Positions 16,951 through 25,796 of a DNA stretch of 64,000 nt are shown one piece after another. Under the pieces are notes generated by a model that did not search any database, was not told the DNA's origin, and saw only the letters and a program-made list of their open reading frames with translations. The stretch spans positions 186,001 through 250,000 of the forward strand of contig NZ_CP049143.1 in the NCBI RefSeq assembly GCF_011044495.1, in the 5' to 3' direction. The position numbers and the translations under genes were made by a program. The DNA comes from Roseimicrobium sp. ORNL1. GTDB lineage: Bacteria; Verrucomicrobiota; Verrucomicrobiia; Verrucomicrobiales; Verrucomicrobiaceae. Each line of letters begins with the position of its first letter. Positions within the stretch are counted from its first letter, which is position 1.

Positions 16951-17892
16951 ATGTCTTTCGTGTCCCGTGTGACGGATTACCTGCTTTGGCCGGCGCTCTT
17001 CATTGGTGCCCTCATTCCCACTGGCTACGGCATGGCACGTGGGCACGGTCCCCTGGCCTTCAACGTGACCTACCTGACGCTCGCGACGGTCCTGTTTGTA
17101 TTGGAGAAGGTCCGGCCGCATGAGGATGCCTGGCTGGAGTCCGATGGGCAGGCAGTGCCTGACCTGGCCCATACGCTCTTCACCAAGATTGCCGTGCAGG
17201 TGGCGGTGGTTTCTCTGACCAACCTCGGCATTTCGGAGGGCATGGGTGATCGGGGCAGCAGCGGCATTTGGCCGTCGCACTGGCCGATGTTCCTACAGGT
17301 GGCGCTGGGGCTTGTCGTGGCAGAGTTCGGCCTGTACTGGGCACACCGGCTGGCCCACGAATGGATGCCTCTGTGGAGATTCCACGCGGTGCATCACAGC
17401 TCGAAGAAGCTCTGGTTCTTCAACACGGGCAGGTTCCACTTCGTGGACACCATCAAGAGCATGGTCTTCGCCACGCCGTTCATCGCCCTGACAGGCGCGC
17501 CGGGAGCAGTCTTCATCTGGGGCAGCGCCATCACGGCGTATATCGGCATCCTGACGCACTGCAATGTGCGGATGCGTTTCGGCTGGCTGAACTACATCTT
17601 CAACACCCCGGGCCTGCATCGCTGGCACCACAGCATGGACCTGCGCGAGGGGAACAAAAACTACGGGGAGAATCTCGTGCTGTGGGACCTTCTCTTTGGC
17701 ACCTACTTCGACGATGCCACACGCCGGCCTCCCCAGAAAATTGGCATCAAGGAAGCGATGCCCAAAGGCTTCTTCGGACAGCTCGCAGCGCCTTTCGTGT
17801 GGAAGCGGTATCAGGCGCGGATGAAAGCCGAGCGGCTGGCGGAGGAGGCGGCAGTGCAGGAAACGCCACTCCAAACTGTGGAGCGGGCCTGA
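16951..17892 (+). CDS. Sterol desaturase/fatty-acid hydroxylase superfamily membrane protein
   Basis: The protein is about 313 residues with several hydrophobic segments. The histidine clusters of non-heme di-iron membrane oxygenases are present in order: HRLAHEWM (HxxxH, about 134), FHAVHHSS (HxxHH), and HRWHHSMDLREGNKNYG (HxxHH). This superfamily hydroxylates or desaturates lipids in membranes. The substrate is unknown and could be a sterol-like, fatty acyl or hopanoid molecule. The gene is followed after about 70 bp by a methyltransferase gene in the same direction, but I see no biochemical link. The chosen start MSFVSRVTDYL precedes the first membrane helix. Confidence 0.88.
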   Translation: MSFVSRVTDYLLWPALFIGALIPTGYGMARGHGPLAFNVTYLTLATVLFVLEKVRPHEDAWLESDGQAVPDLAHTLFTKIAVQVAVVSLTNLGISEGMGDRGSSGIWPSHWPMFLQVALGLVVAEFGLYWAHRLAHEWMPLWRFHAVHHSSKKLWFFNTGRFHFVDTIKSMVFATPFIALTGAPGAVFIWGSAITAYIGILTHCNVRMRFGWLNYIFNTPGLHRWHHSMDLREGNKNYGENLVLWDLLFGTYFDDATRRPPQKIGIKEAMPKGFFGQLAAPFVWKRYQARMKAERLAEEAAVQETPLQTVERA

Positions 17893-17960
17893 CTCCGCAC
17901 TACCTCCTCAACTGAACTGCCTGTTGCCATGCAGCGGGTTCACGTTCTACGCTTTGCGTG

Positions 17961-18695
17961 ATGAACATATACGAGACGGATCGCCTCCTCAATGAGTACC
18001 TCCTCTTCCACTACGGAAGCGCTGCGGAAGTGCTGCCGTGGGATTTTGGCCCTGCGGAGGCGCTGGGATTTGCCGAGCGCAGTGTGACCGTCCTCCTGGA
18101 CCTTCCTCTCGTGCCCTCGGAAGGCGCCACCGCGCTGGATCTGGGATGTGCCGTGGGGCGCTCCTGCTATGAACTGGCCCATGGGTGCGAACGCGTGATC
18201 GGCATCGATTACTCCCAGTCCTTTGTGAATGCCGCAGAGAAGGTGCGCGATTCCGGCGAGATGCCCTATCGGCAACACATCGAAGGGCGCGACATCCGCG
18301 ACCTCATCGCGAAGCGCCCTGAGAATGCAGATGCTTCGCGCATCTCCTTCGAGCAGGGAGATGCCATGAATCTCCGTGCCGACCTCGGCAGCTTTGAGGT
18401 CGTGCACGCTGCCAATCTCCTCTGCCGTCTCCCGGAGCCGCAGAAGCTGATCCAGCGTTTGCCCGACTTGGTGAAGTCCGGAGGCCAACTCCTGCTTACT
18501 ACGCCGTGCACCTGGCTGGAGGAATTCACTCCGGCGCAGAACTGGCCGCAGGGCAGCACGTTTGAGTGGCTGAAGGAAAGCCTCTCCGGCAGCTTCGAAC
18601 TCGCCGAGCAGGTGGATCTGCCTTTCCTCATTCGCGAGCACGCGCGGAAATATCAGTGGAGCGTGGCGCTCGGCACGCGATGGATACGGTTGTGA
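17961..18695 (+). CDS. Putative 4-mercaptohistidine N1-methyltransferase (OvoA C-terminal type), free-standing
   Basis: The 244-residue protein begins MNIYETDRLLNEYLLFHYG, a pattern I recognise from the C-terminal methyltransferase domain of OvoA, which methylates 4-mercaptohistidine (5-histidine thiol) to ovothiol. The SAM motif I is ATALDLGCAVGRSCYELAHG at about residues 57-76 with VIGIDYSQSF following, and the product-side segment HAANLLCRLPEPQ is in place. In many bacteria the sulfoxide synthase and this domain are fused; here the methyltransferase stands alone and no synthase is in the window. A GTG precedes the ATG in frame; I used the ATG. Confidence 0.78.
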   Translation: MNIYETDRLLNEYLLFHYGSAAEVLPWDFGPAEALGFAERSVTVLLDLPLVPSEGATALDLGCAVGRSCYELAHGCERVIGIDYSQSFVNAAEKVRDSGEMPYRQHIEGRDIRDLIAKRPENADASRISFEQGDAMNLRADLGSFEVVHAANLLCRLPEPQKLIQRLPDLVKSGGQLLLTTPCTWLEEFTPAQNWPQGSTFEWLKESLSGSFELAEQVDLPFLIREHARKYQWSVALGTRWIRL

Positions 18696-18712
18696 GCCAT
18701 GGGCTCCGTTGC

Positions 18713-19486
18713 ATGAGAAGTCTGCTGTTTGTTTTCCTCTGGGTTGTCGGTTTCACCGGGACGCATCTGCACGCCCAGTGGCGCGTTGCCGGGCAGTCGG
18801 AGTCGGTGGCTCTCGCGGGCGGGGCAACTCATGTGCGGCGTGAGGTGAGTGGTCCGGCGGAGGTGGAACTGAAGCTGGTGTTCTTCGACGCGACGAAAAG
18901 CGATCTCCGCATCATCGACCAGCCGCAACGTTCCAGTGCCGGCTCGCTCGGTGACGCCATGCGCTCGGACAATTTCATTGCGGGATGCAATGCAGGTTAC
19001 TTCAGCCCCGACTTTGCTCCGTTGGGGCTGGTTATTTCCAATGGCACGCGTGTGGGGAGCTTTCAGAAATCCTCGCTGCTCGGCGGGGTGGTGCTGGTGC
19101 GTAAAGGCCGGCCTATGCTGCTGTGGCGTGATGAGTTTACGGAACAGAAGGGTATCACGGAACTCGTGCAGGCGGGGCCGCGCCTGGTGAATGGCGGCAG
19201 GCCGGTGGCAGGACTGGAGTCGACGAAGCGGCGTGCGCGCACTTTCATCCTCACCGACTGCGCCGGGAAGTGGGCCATCGGCATCTGTGACCGGGCCAGC
19301 CTGCGGGAGCTTTCGGACATCCTGGCGACGCCCGCGCTCTTCCCGGAGATGGAAGTGGAGCGCGCCCTGAACTTTGATGGCGGCAGCTCCACTGGGCTCT
19401 GGTTCCGCCGCGCCGATGGCACGGAGAGCTACAGCCGGGAGTTTGCCACCGTGCGGAACTTTCTGGCTGTCCTGCCCCGGAAATGA
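18713..19486 (+). CDS. Secreted phosphodiester glycosidase (NAGPA-like) family protein
   Basis: The protein is about 257 residues with a signal peptide (LLFVFLWVVGFTGTHLHA). The phosphodiester glycosidase domain shows its characteristic segments: IAGCNAGYFSPDFAPLGLVI, VQAGPRLVNGGRPVAG, and NFDGGSSTGLWFR near the C-terminus. Relatives remove GlcNAc from phosphodiesters or act on exopolysaccharide; the actual substrate is unknown. I chose the ATG that begins the signal peptide, 17 bp after the methyltransferase stop; an upstream in-frame ATG at 18680 would overlap that gene and lose the signal at the N-terminus. Confidence 0.85.
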   Translation: MRSLLFVFLWVVGFTGTHLHAQWRVAGQSESVALAGGATHVRREVSGPAEVELKLVFFDATKSDLRIIDQPQRSSAGSLGDAMRSDNFIAGCNAGYFSPDFAPLGLVISNGTRVGSFQKSSLLGGVVLVRKGRPMLLWRDEFTEQKGITELVQAGPRLVNGGRPVAGLESTKRRARTFILTDCAGKWAIGICDRASLRELSDILATPALFPEMEVERALNFDGGSSTGLWFRRADGTESYSREFATVRNFLAVLPRK

Positions 19487-19545
19487 TATTTCACACAAAA
19501 CCCGTCCCTCGGGCGTAGTCCCTTTCATCTCACCTCCTGCCAGCC

Positions 19546-20625
19546 ATGCTTGACCCCAACGCCAAGAATTTCCTCATCGATCTCCTCAGCACCCCGAGCC
19601 CGACCGGATTTGAATGGCGCGGCCAGAAGAAGTGGGCCGACTACACCCGGCAGTACGCGGACAAGGTGGAGAACGACGCCTACGGGACCGCTTGGGCTAC
19701 GCTGGAAGGCTCGGGCAAAAAGCCCCGCCGCATCATGCTTGAGTCCCATGCGGATGAGATCGGCTTCATGATCAAGCAGATCAATGGCGAGGGCTTCCTG
19801 CGCCTGGATCGGGTGGGTGGCTCGGATGTGGCCACCGCACGTGGTCGGCGCCTCGATATCCTCGGAGACAAAGGCGTGGTGCGCGGCATCATCGGGAACA
19901 CCGCGATTCACATCCGTGATCGTGAAAACGAAAAGGTGCCGAAGGTGCACGAATTGTATGTGGACGTTGGCGCGAAGAATCCCAAGGAAGTCGCCGCACT
20001 GGGCCTCCGTGTGGGGCACGTAGCCGTGTACGCGGACCTGCCTGAGTTCATCGGCGACAAATACATCGTAGGCCGTGCGCTCGACAACCGCCTCGGTGGC
20101 TTCATCATCGCGCAGGTCATGCGTCGCCTGAAGGAGCGGAAGAAGCGCGTCAGCGCCACGGTGCTCGCGGTGAATGCCGTGCAGGAAGAGGTGGGCGGTC
20201 ACGGGGCCAAGATGGTCACGCACCGCCTCATGCCCGATGTGGCCATCTGCCTGGACGTTACCCACGCCACGGACACGCCGAGCATCGATCGTGCGCAACA
20301 CGGTGAGGTGAAACTCGGGGATGGCCCCAGCGTCACCCATGGCACCTGCAATCACCCCAAGGTCGTCGAGCGCCTGCTCAAGGCCGCGGACAAGGTGAAG
20401 GTGAAAATCCAGCACGAGTCCTCCTCCCGCTACAGCGGCACGGACACGGATGAAATCTTCCGCGTGCAGGATGGCGTGCCCAGCGGTCTCATTTCCCTGC
20501 CCCTGCGCTACATGCACTCCGTGGTGGAAATGGCGAATCTCAAGGACGTGGAGCAGGTCATCCAGACCCTCGTGGCCTTTGTCGAGAGCGTGGAGGACAA
20601 GGATGAGTTTGGGATCAAGTTGTGA
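19546..20625 (+). CDS. M42 family metallopeptidase (TET/FrvX-type aminopeptidase)
   Basis: The protein has 359 residues, normal for M42 co-catalytic zinc aminopeptidases, which form large tetrahedral particles that cleave short peptides. Metal and catalytic residues are visible in order: His in MLESHADEIGFMI, Asp in VGRALDNRLGGFI, Glu-Glu in VNAVQEEVGGHGA, Asp in CLDVTHATD, and His in LPLRYMHSVVEM. The region HESSSRYSGTDTDEIFRVQD is also typical. It is preceded by a short non-coding gap after the glycosidase gene. Confidence 0.93.
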   Translation: MLDPNAKNFLIDLLSTPSPTGFEWRGQKKWADYTRQYADKVENDAYGTAWATLEGSGKKPRRIMLESHADEIGFMIKQINGEGFLRLDRVGGSDVATARGRRLDILGDKGVVRGIIGNTAIHIRDRENEKVPKVHELYVDVGAKNPKEVAALGLRVGHVAVYADLPEFIGDKYIVGRALDNRLGGFIIAQVMRRLKERKKRVSATVLAVNAVQEEVGGHGAKMVTHRLMPDVAICLDVTHATDTPSIDRAQHGEVKLGDGPSVTHGTCNHPKVVERLLKAADKVKVKIQHESSSRYSGTDTDEIFRVQDGVPSGLISLPLRYMHSVVEMANLKDVEQVIQTLVAFVESVEDKDEFGIKL

Positions 20626-20789
20626 GGAAACCGCCTCTCGGAGATGGAGCGAGAGTACGCAGTAGGTCAGTATACGGCAGTCAGAAATGACAGGCTGGCG
20701 GAGTCGTGGGCGCCATTTTCCCAAGACAAAGATCTTCCTCGATAGCCCACTGATTACGGACCTACTGAATACTGTTTACTGGTATTCCC

Positions 20790-21368
20790 ATGCAACCCCT
20801 CGCCCGCCTCACCAACGGCCAATCTGTCTTGCTGCGTATATTCACGCCGGCGGATCGGGAGGCGGTGCGGGAGGCGTTCCGCAGGCTTTCGTCGGAGTCG
20901 CGTTATCATCGCTTCTGGGACACCCAGAAGGAGATTCCCGACTCGGTGCTCAACCGGTTCCTGAATCCCAAGCCGGGGCTGCACGAGACCTGGGCGGCAC
21001 AGCATCCGGATGCGCCGGACGAGCCCGGCTATGGGGGTGCCTCTTTCTGGAGGAATGAGGATGAGCCGTGGCGGGCGGAAATTTCCGTGACCGTGGCAGA
21101 CGAGGCGCACCACACCGGGGTGGGCACCGTGCTCATGGCGGCGCTGTGGACTCGTGCGAAACGCGCGGGCATCACGGAGTTTTTCGGGCACGTGCTGCCG
21201 GACAACTACGCCATGCTGGACTGGGTGCGCTCCCTTGGAGCCACGCCCCGCCTGGAGCGCGGGCAGTATGTCTTCCGGCTGGAGCTGGACGAGGCCAAAC
21301 TCCGGGCCACCCCCACGGGAGACCGGCTGAAAGCCCGGCTGCGCGAGGCGGAGCAGTGGGGTTTGTAG
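20790..21368 (+). CDS. GNAT-family N-acetyltransferase
   Basis: A 192-residue protein with one acetyltransferase domain. The acetyl-CoA pocket is in ISVTVADEAHHTGVGTVLMA (about residues 97-116), with the later strand FGHVLPDNYAMLDWVRSLG. The N-terminal part RLTNGQSVLLRIFTPADREA resembles GNAT proteins fused in some bacteria to CoA-ligase-like enzymes, but here it stands alone. The substrate is unknown. The start is preceded by a short hairpin (GAATAC and GTATTC) and has no Shine-Dalgarno sequence. The 164 bp upstream contain no gene. Confidence 0.85.
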   Translation: MQPLARLTNGQSVLLRIFTPADREAVREAFRRLSSESRYHRFWDTQKEIPDSVLNRFLNPKPGLHETWAAQHPDAPDEPGYGGASFWRNEDEPWRAEISVTVADEAHHTGVGTVLMAALWTRAKRAGITEFFGHVLPDNYAMLDWVRSLGATPRLERGQYVFRLELDEAKLRATPTGDRLKARLREAEQWGL

Positions 21369-21462
21369 GAGGCCTGGCAAAATCGGGTGCCCGGACCGGC
21401 TTTCATTCCGCTTGCGGGCGGGGTCGCGCGCGGCATGGTAGACGGCTCCCCCGGTACGATCG

Positions 21463-21843
21463 ATGTCCGAAGAAGAACGCCAACCCGATGAACTGAGTTT
21501 TGAAGATGCGATGGAATCGCTCGAATCCATCGTGTCCTCCCTTGAGGGTGAACGCCTGCCTCTTGAGGAGATGCTGCAGAGCTATGAGCGGGGAGTGAAG
21601 CTCCTCCGCGTGTGCCGCAGCCGCATTGAGACCGCCCGTCAGCGGGTGGAAATCATCACCGCGGATCTTGAAGGGCGAGGCAAGGCGACGTTGAGCGATT
21701 TCAGCGCTCTTGAGGTGCCTGAAGCCGCTTCCTCCTCCGGAGGGGAAGAGTCCTCTGCGAAGCGCCCCGTTCGCAAAAAGCCTGCTGCACCGGAACCGCC
21801 GTCCGGAAATGGCAGCCCAGACGAAGATATTCGTCTCTTCTAG
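21463..21843 (+). CDS. xseB: Exodeoxyribonuclease VII small subunit, extended C-terminus
   Basis: XseB together with XseA degrades single-stranded DNA into oligonucleotides. The first 75 residues match the family well: LSFEDAMESLESIVSSLEGE, LPLEEMLQSYERGVKLLRVC, and RIETARQRVEIITAD form the two long helices. The family is usually about 80 residues. Here a further 50-residue tail rich in Ser, Pro, Lys and Glu follows, ending DEDIRLF. The gene lies directly before dxs, a pairing seen in many bacteria; xseA is not in the window. Confidence 0.93.
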   Translation: MSEEERQPDELSFEDAMESLESIVSSLEGERLPLEEMLQSYERGVKLLRVCRSRIETARQRVEIITADLEGRGKATLSDFSALEVPEAASSSGGEESSAKRPVRKKPAAPEPPSGNGSPDEDIRLF

Positions 21844-21895
21844 TCTCGCCATCGACAGATCGCCCTTTCCCCGCGCACGCTTTTCCGTTTTTCCA

Positions 21896-23782
21896 ATGCC
21901 TGATCTTCCTGCCATTAAATCCGCTGCCGATCTCAAGAATCTGCCCCCGGAGCAGCTTCCCGAGCTTGCGGAAAAGATTCGTGAAATTCTCATCAAGACG
22001 CTGGCGGAAACAGGTGGCCACCTGGGCCCCAATCTGGGCGTGGTGGAGCTGAGCATTGCCCTGCATTCGGTTTTTGACACGCCGAAGGACAAGTTTGTCT
22101 GGGATGTGGCGCACCAGGCCTATGTGCACAAGATGCTCACCGGTCGCTGGGATCGCATCCACACCATCCGCCAGTATGAGGGACTGAATGGCTTCGCCCT
22201 GCGCTCGGAGAGCGAGCACGATTGCTACGGCGCAGGCCATGCCGGCACAGCGGTGTCTGCCGCATTGGGTTTCGCCGTCGGACGCGATCTGAAGGGCAGT
22301 GACGAGCACGTGGTATGCGTGGCTGGTGATGCCGCCTTCACCTGTGGGGTGACCTTTGAGGCTCTCAACAACGCCGCTGCCCAGACGAAGCGCCTCATTC
22401 TGGTGCTCAATGACAACGAGTGGAGCATCGACCGCAACGTCGGCGCCATCGCGAAATACTTCAATCACATCGCCACCCATCCCACCTACGCCACGCTGCA
22501 CCAGACTGCGGCGGGCCTTCTGGAGAAGATTGGAGGCAAGACCATCCGCCGCCTCGCCGGCAAGGTGGAGGAGAGTGCCAAGGGCCTCTTCCTCACCACC
22601 TCCGCCCAGCCGAGCCCGACGACCTCGGTGATTTTCGAGGAGTTCGGCTTCCGCTACTACGGCCCCATCGATGGCCATGACATCCCGCTGCTCATCAAGA
22701 CCTTTGAGTTCCTGAAGACGCAGAATGAGCCCGTCATCCTCCACATCATCACGGAGAAGGGCCGCGGCTACAAACCCGCGCTGGAAGACCCCGGCAAGTT
22801 CCACGGACTGGGCAAGTACAGCATCGAGACCGGTGAAACTCCTTCGACCGGTACGCCCACGTACTCCGCCATCTTTGCCCGCAGCGTCACGGACTTTGCC
22901 AAGACCGACGAGAAGATTGTGGCCATCACCGGCGCGATGCCTGGCGGCACGGGATTGAGCGTCTTCAAGAAGGAGATCCCTGAGCGCTACTATGATGTGG
23001 GCATCGCGGAGGAGCATGCTGCGCTCTTCGCGTGCGGCCTGGCGGCGCAGGGTTTGAAGCCCTTCCTCACCATCTATTCCACCTTCATGCAACGCGCCTA
23101 TGACATGATCATTCATGACATGGCGATTCAGAACCTGCCTGTGCGCCTGTGCATGGACCGAGGTGGCCTGAGCGGGGATGACGGCCCCACGCACCACGGC
23201 CTCTTTGACATCGGCTACCTCCGTCCCGTGCCCAATCTGGTGCACATGCAGCCCAAGGACGAAGACGAGCACGTGGACATGCTGTGGACCATGGCCAACT
23301 ACGACAAGGGCCCGATCGCGATTCGTTACCCGCGTGGTTCCGGCACCGGTGTGAAGCCCAAGGACAAGCCCGTGCTCCTGGAGATCGGCAAGGCCGAGGT
23401 CGTGGAGCCGAATGGTGAAGTGGCCCTCGTCGGCCTCGGCTCCATGTTCGAGATGGCCGTGGAGACGCGCGACCTTCTTGCCAAGCGGGGCATCACCGCC
23501 GCGCTGATCAATCCGCGCTGGATCAAGCCGCTCGACGGCGAGGTCCTGGAGCGTTTTGCGAAGCAGTGCAAGGTGGTCTGCACCTTTGAAGACCACGTGC
23601 TGCACAACGGCTTCGGCTGCGGCGTGATTGAGCACCTGAACGACGCGGGTCTCAAGACCCCGGTGGTGCGCATTGGCTGGCCGGATGAATTCATCGAGCA
23701 TGGCAACGTACCTGCTCTCCGCAAGAAGCACGGCCTCACGGCGGAGGCCGCGGTCGAGAAGATTCTCGCGGCTTTGAAGTAG
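21896..23782 (+). CDS. dxs: 1-Deoxy-D-xylulose-5-phosphate synthase
   Basis: Dxs condenses pyruvate and glyceraldehyde 3-phosphate, using thiamine diphosphate, in the first step of the MEP isoprenoid pathway. The protein has 628 residues. The family segments GGHLGPNLGVVELSIALH, GFALRSESEHDCYGAGHAGT, NDNEWSIDRNVG, DVGIAEEHAALFACGLAAQG and DRGGLSGDDGPTHHG are present. The thiamine motif reads AGDAAFTCGVTFEALNN, with Ala146 in place of the usual Gly of GDG; from memory, chlamydial Dxs shows a similar GDA, which supports a PVC-group origin. The ATG follows a T-rich pyrimidine leader with no Shine-Dalgarno sequence, 52 bp after xseB. Confidence 0.96.
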   Translation: MPDLPAIKSAADLKNLPPEQLPELAEKIREILIKTLAETGGHLGPNLGVVELSIALHSVFDTPKDKFVWDVAHQAYVHKMLTGRWDRIHTIRQYEGLNGFALRSESEHDCYGAGHAGTAVSAALGFAVGRDLKGSDEHVVCVAGDAAFTCGVTFEALNNAAAQTKRLILVLNDNEWSIDRNVGAIAKYFNHIATHPTYATLHQTAAGLLEKIGGKTIRRLAGKVEESAKGLFLTTSAQPSPTTSVIFEEFGFRYYGPIDGHDIPLLIKTFEFLKTQNEPVILHIITEKGRGYKPALEDPGKFHGLGKYSIETGETPSTGTPTYSAIFARSVTDFAKTDEKIVAITGAMPGGTGLSVFKKEIPERYYDVGIAEEHAALFACGLAAQGLKPFLTIYSTFMQRAYDMIIHDMAIQNLPVRLCMDRGGLSGDDGPTHHGLFDIGYLRPVPNLVHMQPKDEDEHVDMLWTMANYDKGPIAIRYPRGSGTGVKPKDKPVLLEIGKAEVVEPNGEVALVGLGSMFEMAVETRDLLAKRGITAALINPRWIKPLDGEVLERFAKQCKVVCTFEDHVLHNGFGCGVIEHLNDAGLKTPVVRIGWPDEFIEHGNVPALRKKHGLTAEAAVEKILAALK

Positions 23783-23809
23783 CCAGCTCGCCAATTCTCC
23801 CTCGCAACG

Positions 23810-24205
23810 ATGTCAGACGGCACCTCTCCCACAGGAACCCCGCGTCCGGATCTCAATGGGCGGAGGATCAAGCATCCTGACAAGGGAGCGGTGTTTCTGG
23901 TGGATACAGGTTTCAAGCGTCTTGTCTCCACCCCGCAGATCTACAATCGCCTGTTCGTGGATTGGAAGTCCATCGAGCCGGTGAAGGATATCGAATCCAT
24001 TCCCAACGGCCCGCCGCTGAGCGATGGCGCGGTGCTTGTGTTCGCCGAAGGCGGAGACAAGCTGTACCTGGTGGACCGCGGGGTGCGCCGACTCATCGGC
24101 TCCGATGAGCTGTTCGAGAAGTACGGCTTCAGCCGCAAAAAGGTCGCCGTGGTGCCTCCGCTGGTGCTGGAGAGCGTGCCGGCGGGTAGACCGCTTTCAC
24201 CTTGA
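23810..24205 (+). CDS. Small protein with two tandem VDxGxxRL repeats, function unknown
   Basis: I do not recognise this 131-residue protein. It contains two similar halves. The first runs from HPDKGAVFLVDTGFKRLVST through YNRLFVDWKSIEPVKDIESI to PNGPPLSD. The second runs from GDKLYLVDRGVRRLIGSDEL through FEKYGFSRKKVAVVPPLVLE to VPAGRPLSP. Each half has a short strand pair (xxYLVDxGVRRL) followed by an acidic or aromatic helix. Repeats of this kind occur in secreted proteins of other bacteria, but this one has no signal peptide. It lies 27 bp after dxs in the same direction and converges with a glycosyltransferase gene 12 bp away. Confidence 0.68.
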   Translation: MSDGTSPTGTPRPDLNGRRIKHPDKGAVFLVDTGFKRLVSTPQIYNRLFVDWKSIEPVKDIESIPNGPPLSDGAVLVFAEGGDKLYLVDRGVRRLIGSDELFEKYGFSRKKVAVVPPLVLESVPAGRPLSP

Positions 24206-24217
24206 GTGTTGTTGTCG

Positions 24218-25690
24218 CTACTTCGCCGCCTTCGAGGCGTGCGTGAAGGTGATCTGAAAAACAGGCAGGCCCAGAAGGCGGCTGTCTTTCTTTTCTTCCG
24301 AAGCTGCTGCTGGAGCGCAGGTGATGGAGAGAATCTGGCCTTGCTTGTCCTTGAAGAGGCTCTTCTTCAGGCGGAAGGCGAGCCGCCCATGCCCGGCGTT
24401 GCCAGAGACGCGTTTGAGCGGACGACCATTCCAGAATAGCTGGACGCTTTCACGGCGAGGATGGAGCAATCCGCCTACGTCGAGCGAGACTGTCATGTCA
24501 TTCCGTGGAAGGTCGACACGGATGGAAGCGGCGACCGACGTCCAGCGGAAGCGCCGTGTCTCCCATGCTTCGGCAGGATAGAATCCGTCCAACAGGTGGC
24601 GTGGCAAATCTGCGGGAAGCAGGATGCCATCCGCACCTAGAGGAGCAGCCGATTGGGAGGATGGACTGCCGGAGTTCTCAGCGAGGAGTTCTTCGAGGGC
24701 GAGGTCGCTGAAGCGCTGCCAGGATACTTGGAAGCGCTGGTACATTGTCTCCACATTGTTGCCGGAAAGCGCGAGTTGCAATCGCGAGAGGTAATAGCGC
24801 CATCGCGTCTTCGTGAGAGGTGATGGACCTGGCAGGATGCTCTTCAGCAACGGAAAGGCAGCTTGCCCGCTTCCTGGGCGCCATGTTCGCAAGGACTTCC
24901 AGGCAGCGCGCCGTGTGGCCTTCTGAAGTGCTGCATCGGGATGTGCTTCCGCAAGTACGCCTTCGACATCGATGTCCGGATGATTGCGCAGGTGGAGTTG
25001 CTCATTCCGCCGATACTCCCTGGCGTAGTCAAAGGTCTCCTCGAGATCTTTTGCATTGTGATGGGTGACCACGGCGTCGGCAGTATGCCCCAGGCGAAAT
25101 CCACCATCGCGCAATCGTGCGCCCACGGGAATCACGGAGTAGCGATGGTAACGCGCGTCCAGGCCGCCGACGGTTTCATAGGCACTGCGGCGTAGAAGAA
25201 AGCCTCGCTTCGTGAACTTCCGCCAGTCACACTCGTCACTCAGGATCTTGAAGTCATCCTCGTACATACGGGCCTCGATTCTCTGAGCCCACTGTGTGTC
25301 CGTACTCGGAAGCGTCTTCACGCAGGAGCCGTCCAGGCCGCGTGCTTGCACATCGTTCAACAGTTTCTCCACTGTGTCGGGAGCGGCAATCACGTGGGCC
25401 TCGGTGAAGAGGAGCCAGGTGCCGCGGGCATGCTGGGCTGAGTGCGCATACATGGCGGCCTCGTTGTCCGTGGCCACATGCAGGAACTGATCACGCTCGC
25501 CCAAGGCCTGCTTCACCTGCTGCTCCAGCACGGGGTCTTTACCATTGCCCGTGATGATGAGTTCGATCTGCTCCCGCGGAAGTGTCTGCTGATTGCCCCA
25601 GCTTTCGATGCACGTCAGGACCTGGCCACGCGGGAACATCAGCGTGAACACTACGGAGACGAGGGGCTCGGGCGTCGCTGTAGCAGGCAT
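24218..25690 (-). CDS. Family 2 glycosyltransferase with C-terminal accessory domain
   Basis: The protein is about 490 residues. The N-terminal nucleotide-sugar-binding domain starts VSVVFTLMFPRGQVLTCIES, and continues with LIITGNGKDP and the loop GTWLLFTEAHVIAAPDTVEK in the place of the DxD region (TEAHV rather than a clear DxD). A second segment FLLRRSAYETVGGLDARYHR is typical of GT2 acceptors. The last 130 residues form a separate beta-rich domain (SLDVGGLLHPRRESVQLFWN). The family uses nucleotide sugars to build glycans. The alternative start is at 25729. It is divergent from the dioxygenase gene with which it may share a regulatory gap. Confidence 0.82.
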   Translation of the reverse strand: MPATATPEPLVSVVFTLMFPRGQVLTCIESWGNQQTLPREQIELIITGNGKDPVLEQQVKQALGERDQFLHVATDNEAAMYAHSAQHARGTWLLFTEAHVIAAPDTVEKLLNDVQARGLDGSCVKTLPSTDTQWAQRIEARMYEDDFKILSDECDWRKFTKRGFLLRRSAYETVGGLDARYHRYSVIPVGARLRDGGFRLGHTADAVVTHHNAKDLEETFDYAREYRRNEQLHLRNHPDIDVEGVLAEAHPDAALQKATRRAAWKSLRTWRPGSGQAAFPLLKSILPGPSPLTKTRWRYYLSRLQLALSGNNVETMYQRFQVSWQRFSDLALEELLAENSGSPSSQSAAPLGADGILLPADLPRHLLDGFYPAEAWETRRFRWTSVAASIRVDLPRNDMTVSLDVGGLLHPRRESVQLFWNGRPLKRVSGNAGHGRLAFRLKKSLFKDKQGQILSITCAPAAASEEKKDSRLLGLPVFQITFTHASKAAK

Positions 25691-25796
25691 GGGGGTGCCG
25701 CAAGACAGCACGGATCCCGATGATGACAACCCTCAAGAAAATGCCGGGCCACACTGTCACCTTGACCTGGGTGGCATCACGATCGATCACAGCCTC

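Noticed and set aside
21701-23794. A 697-codon open frame on the minus strand opposite dxs
   Set aside because: It is a shadow of dxs caused by high GC and codon bias; the dxs frame has full family motifs and the antisense one has none.
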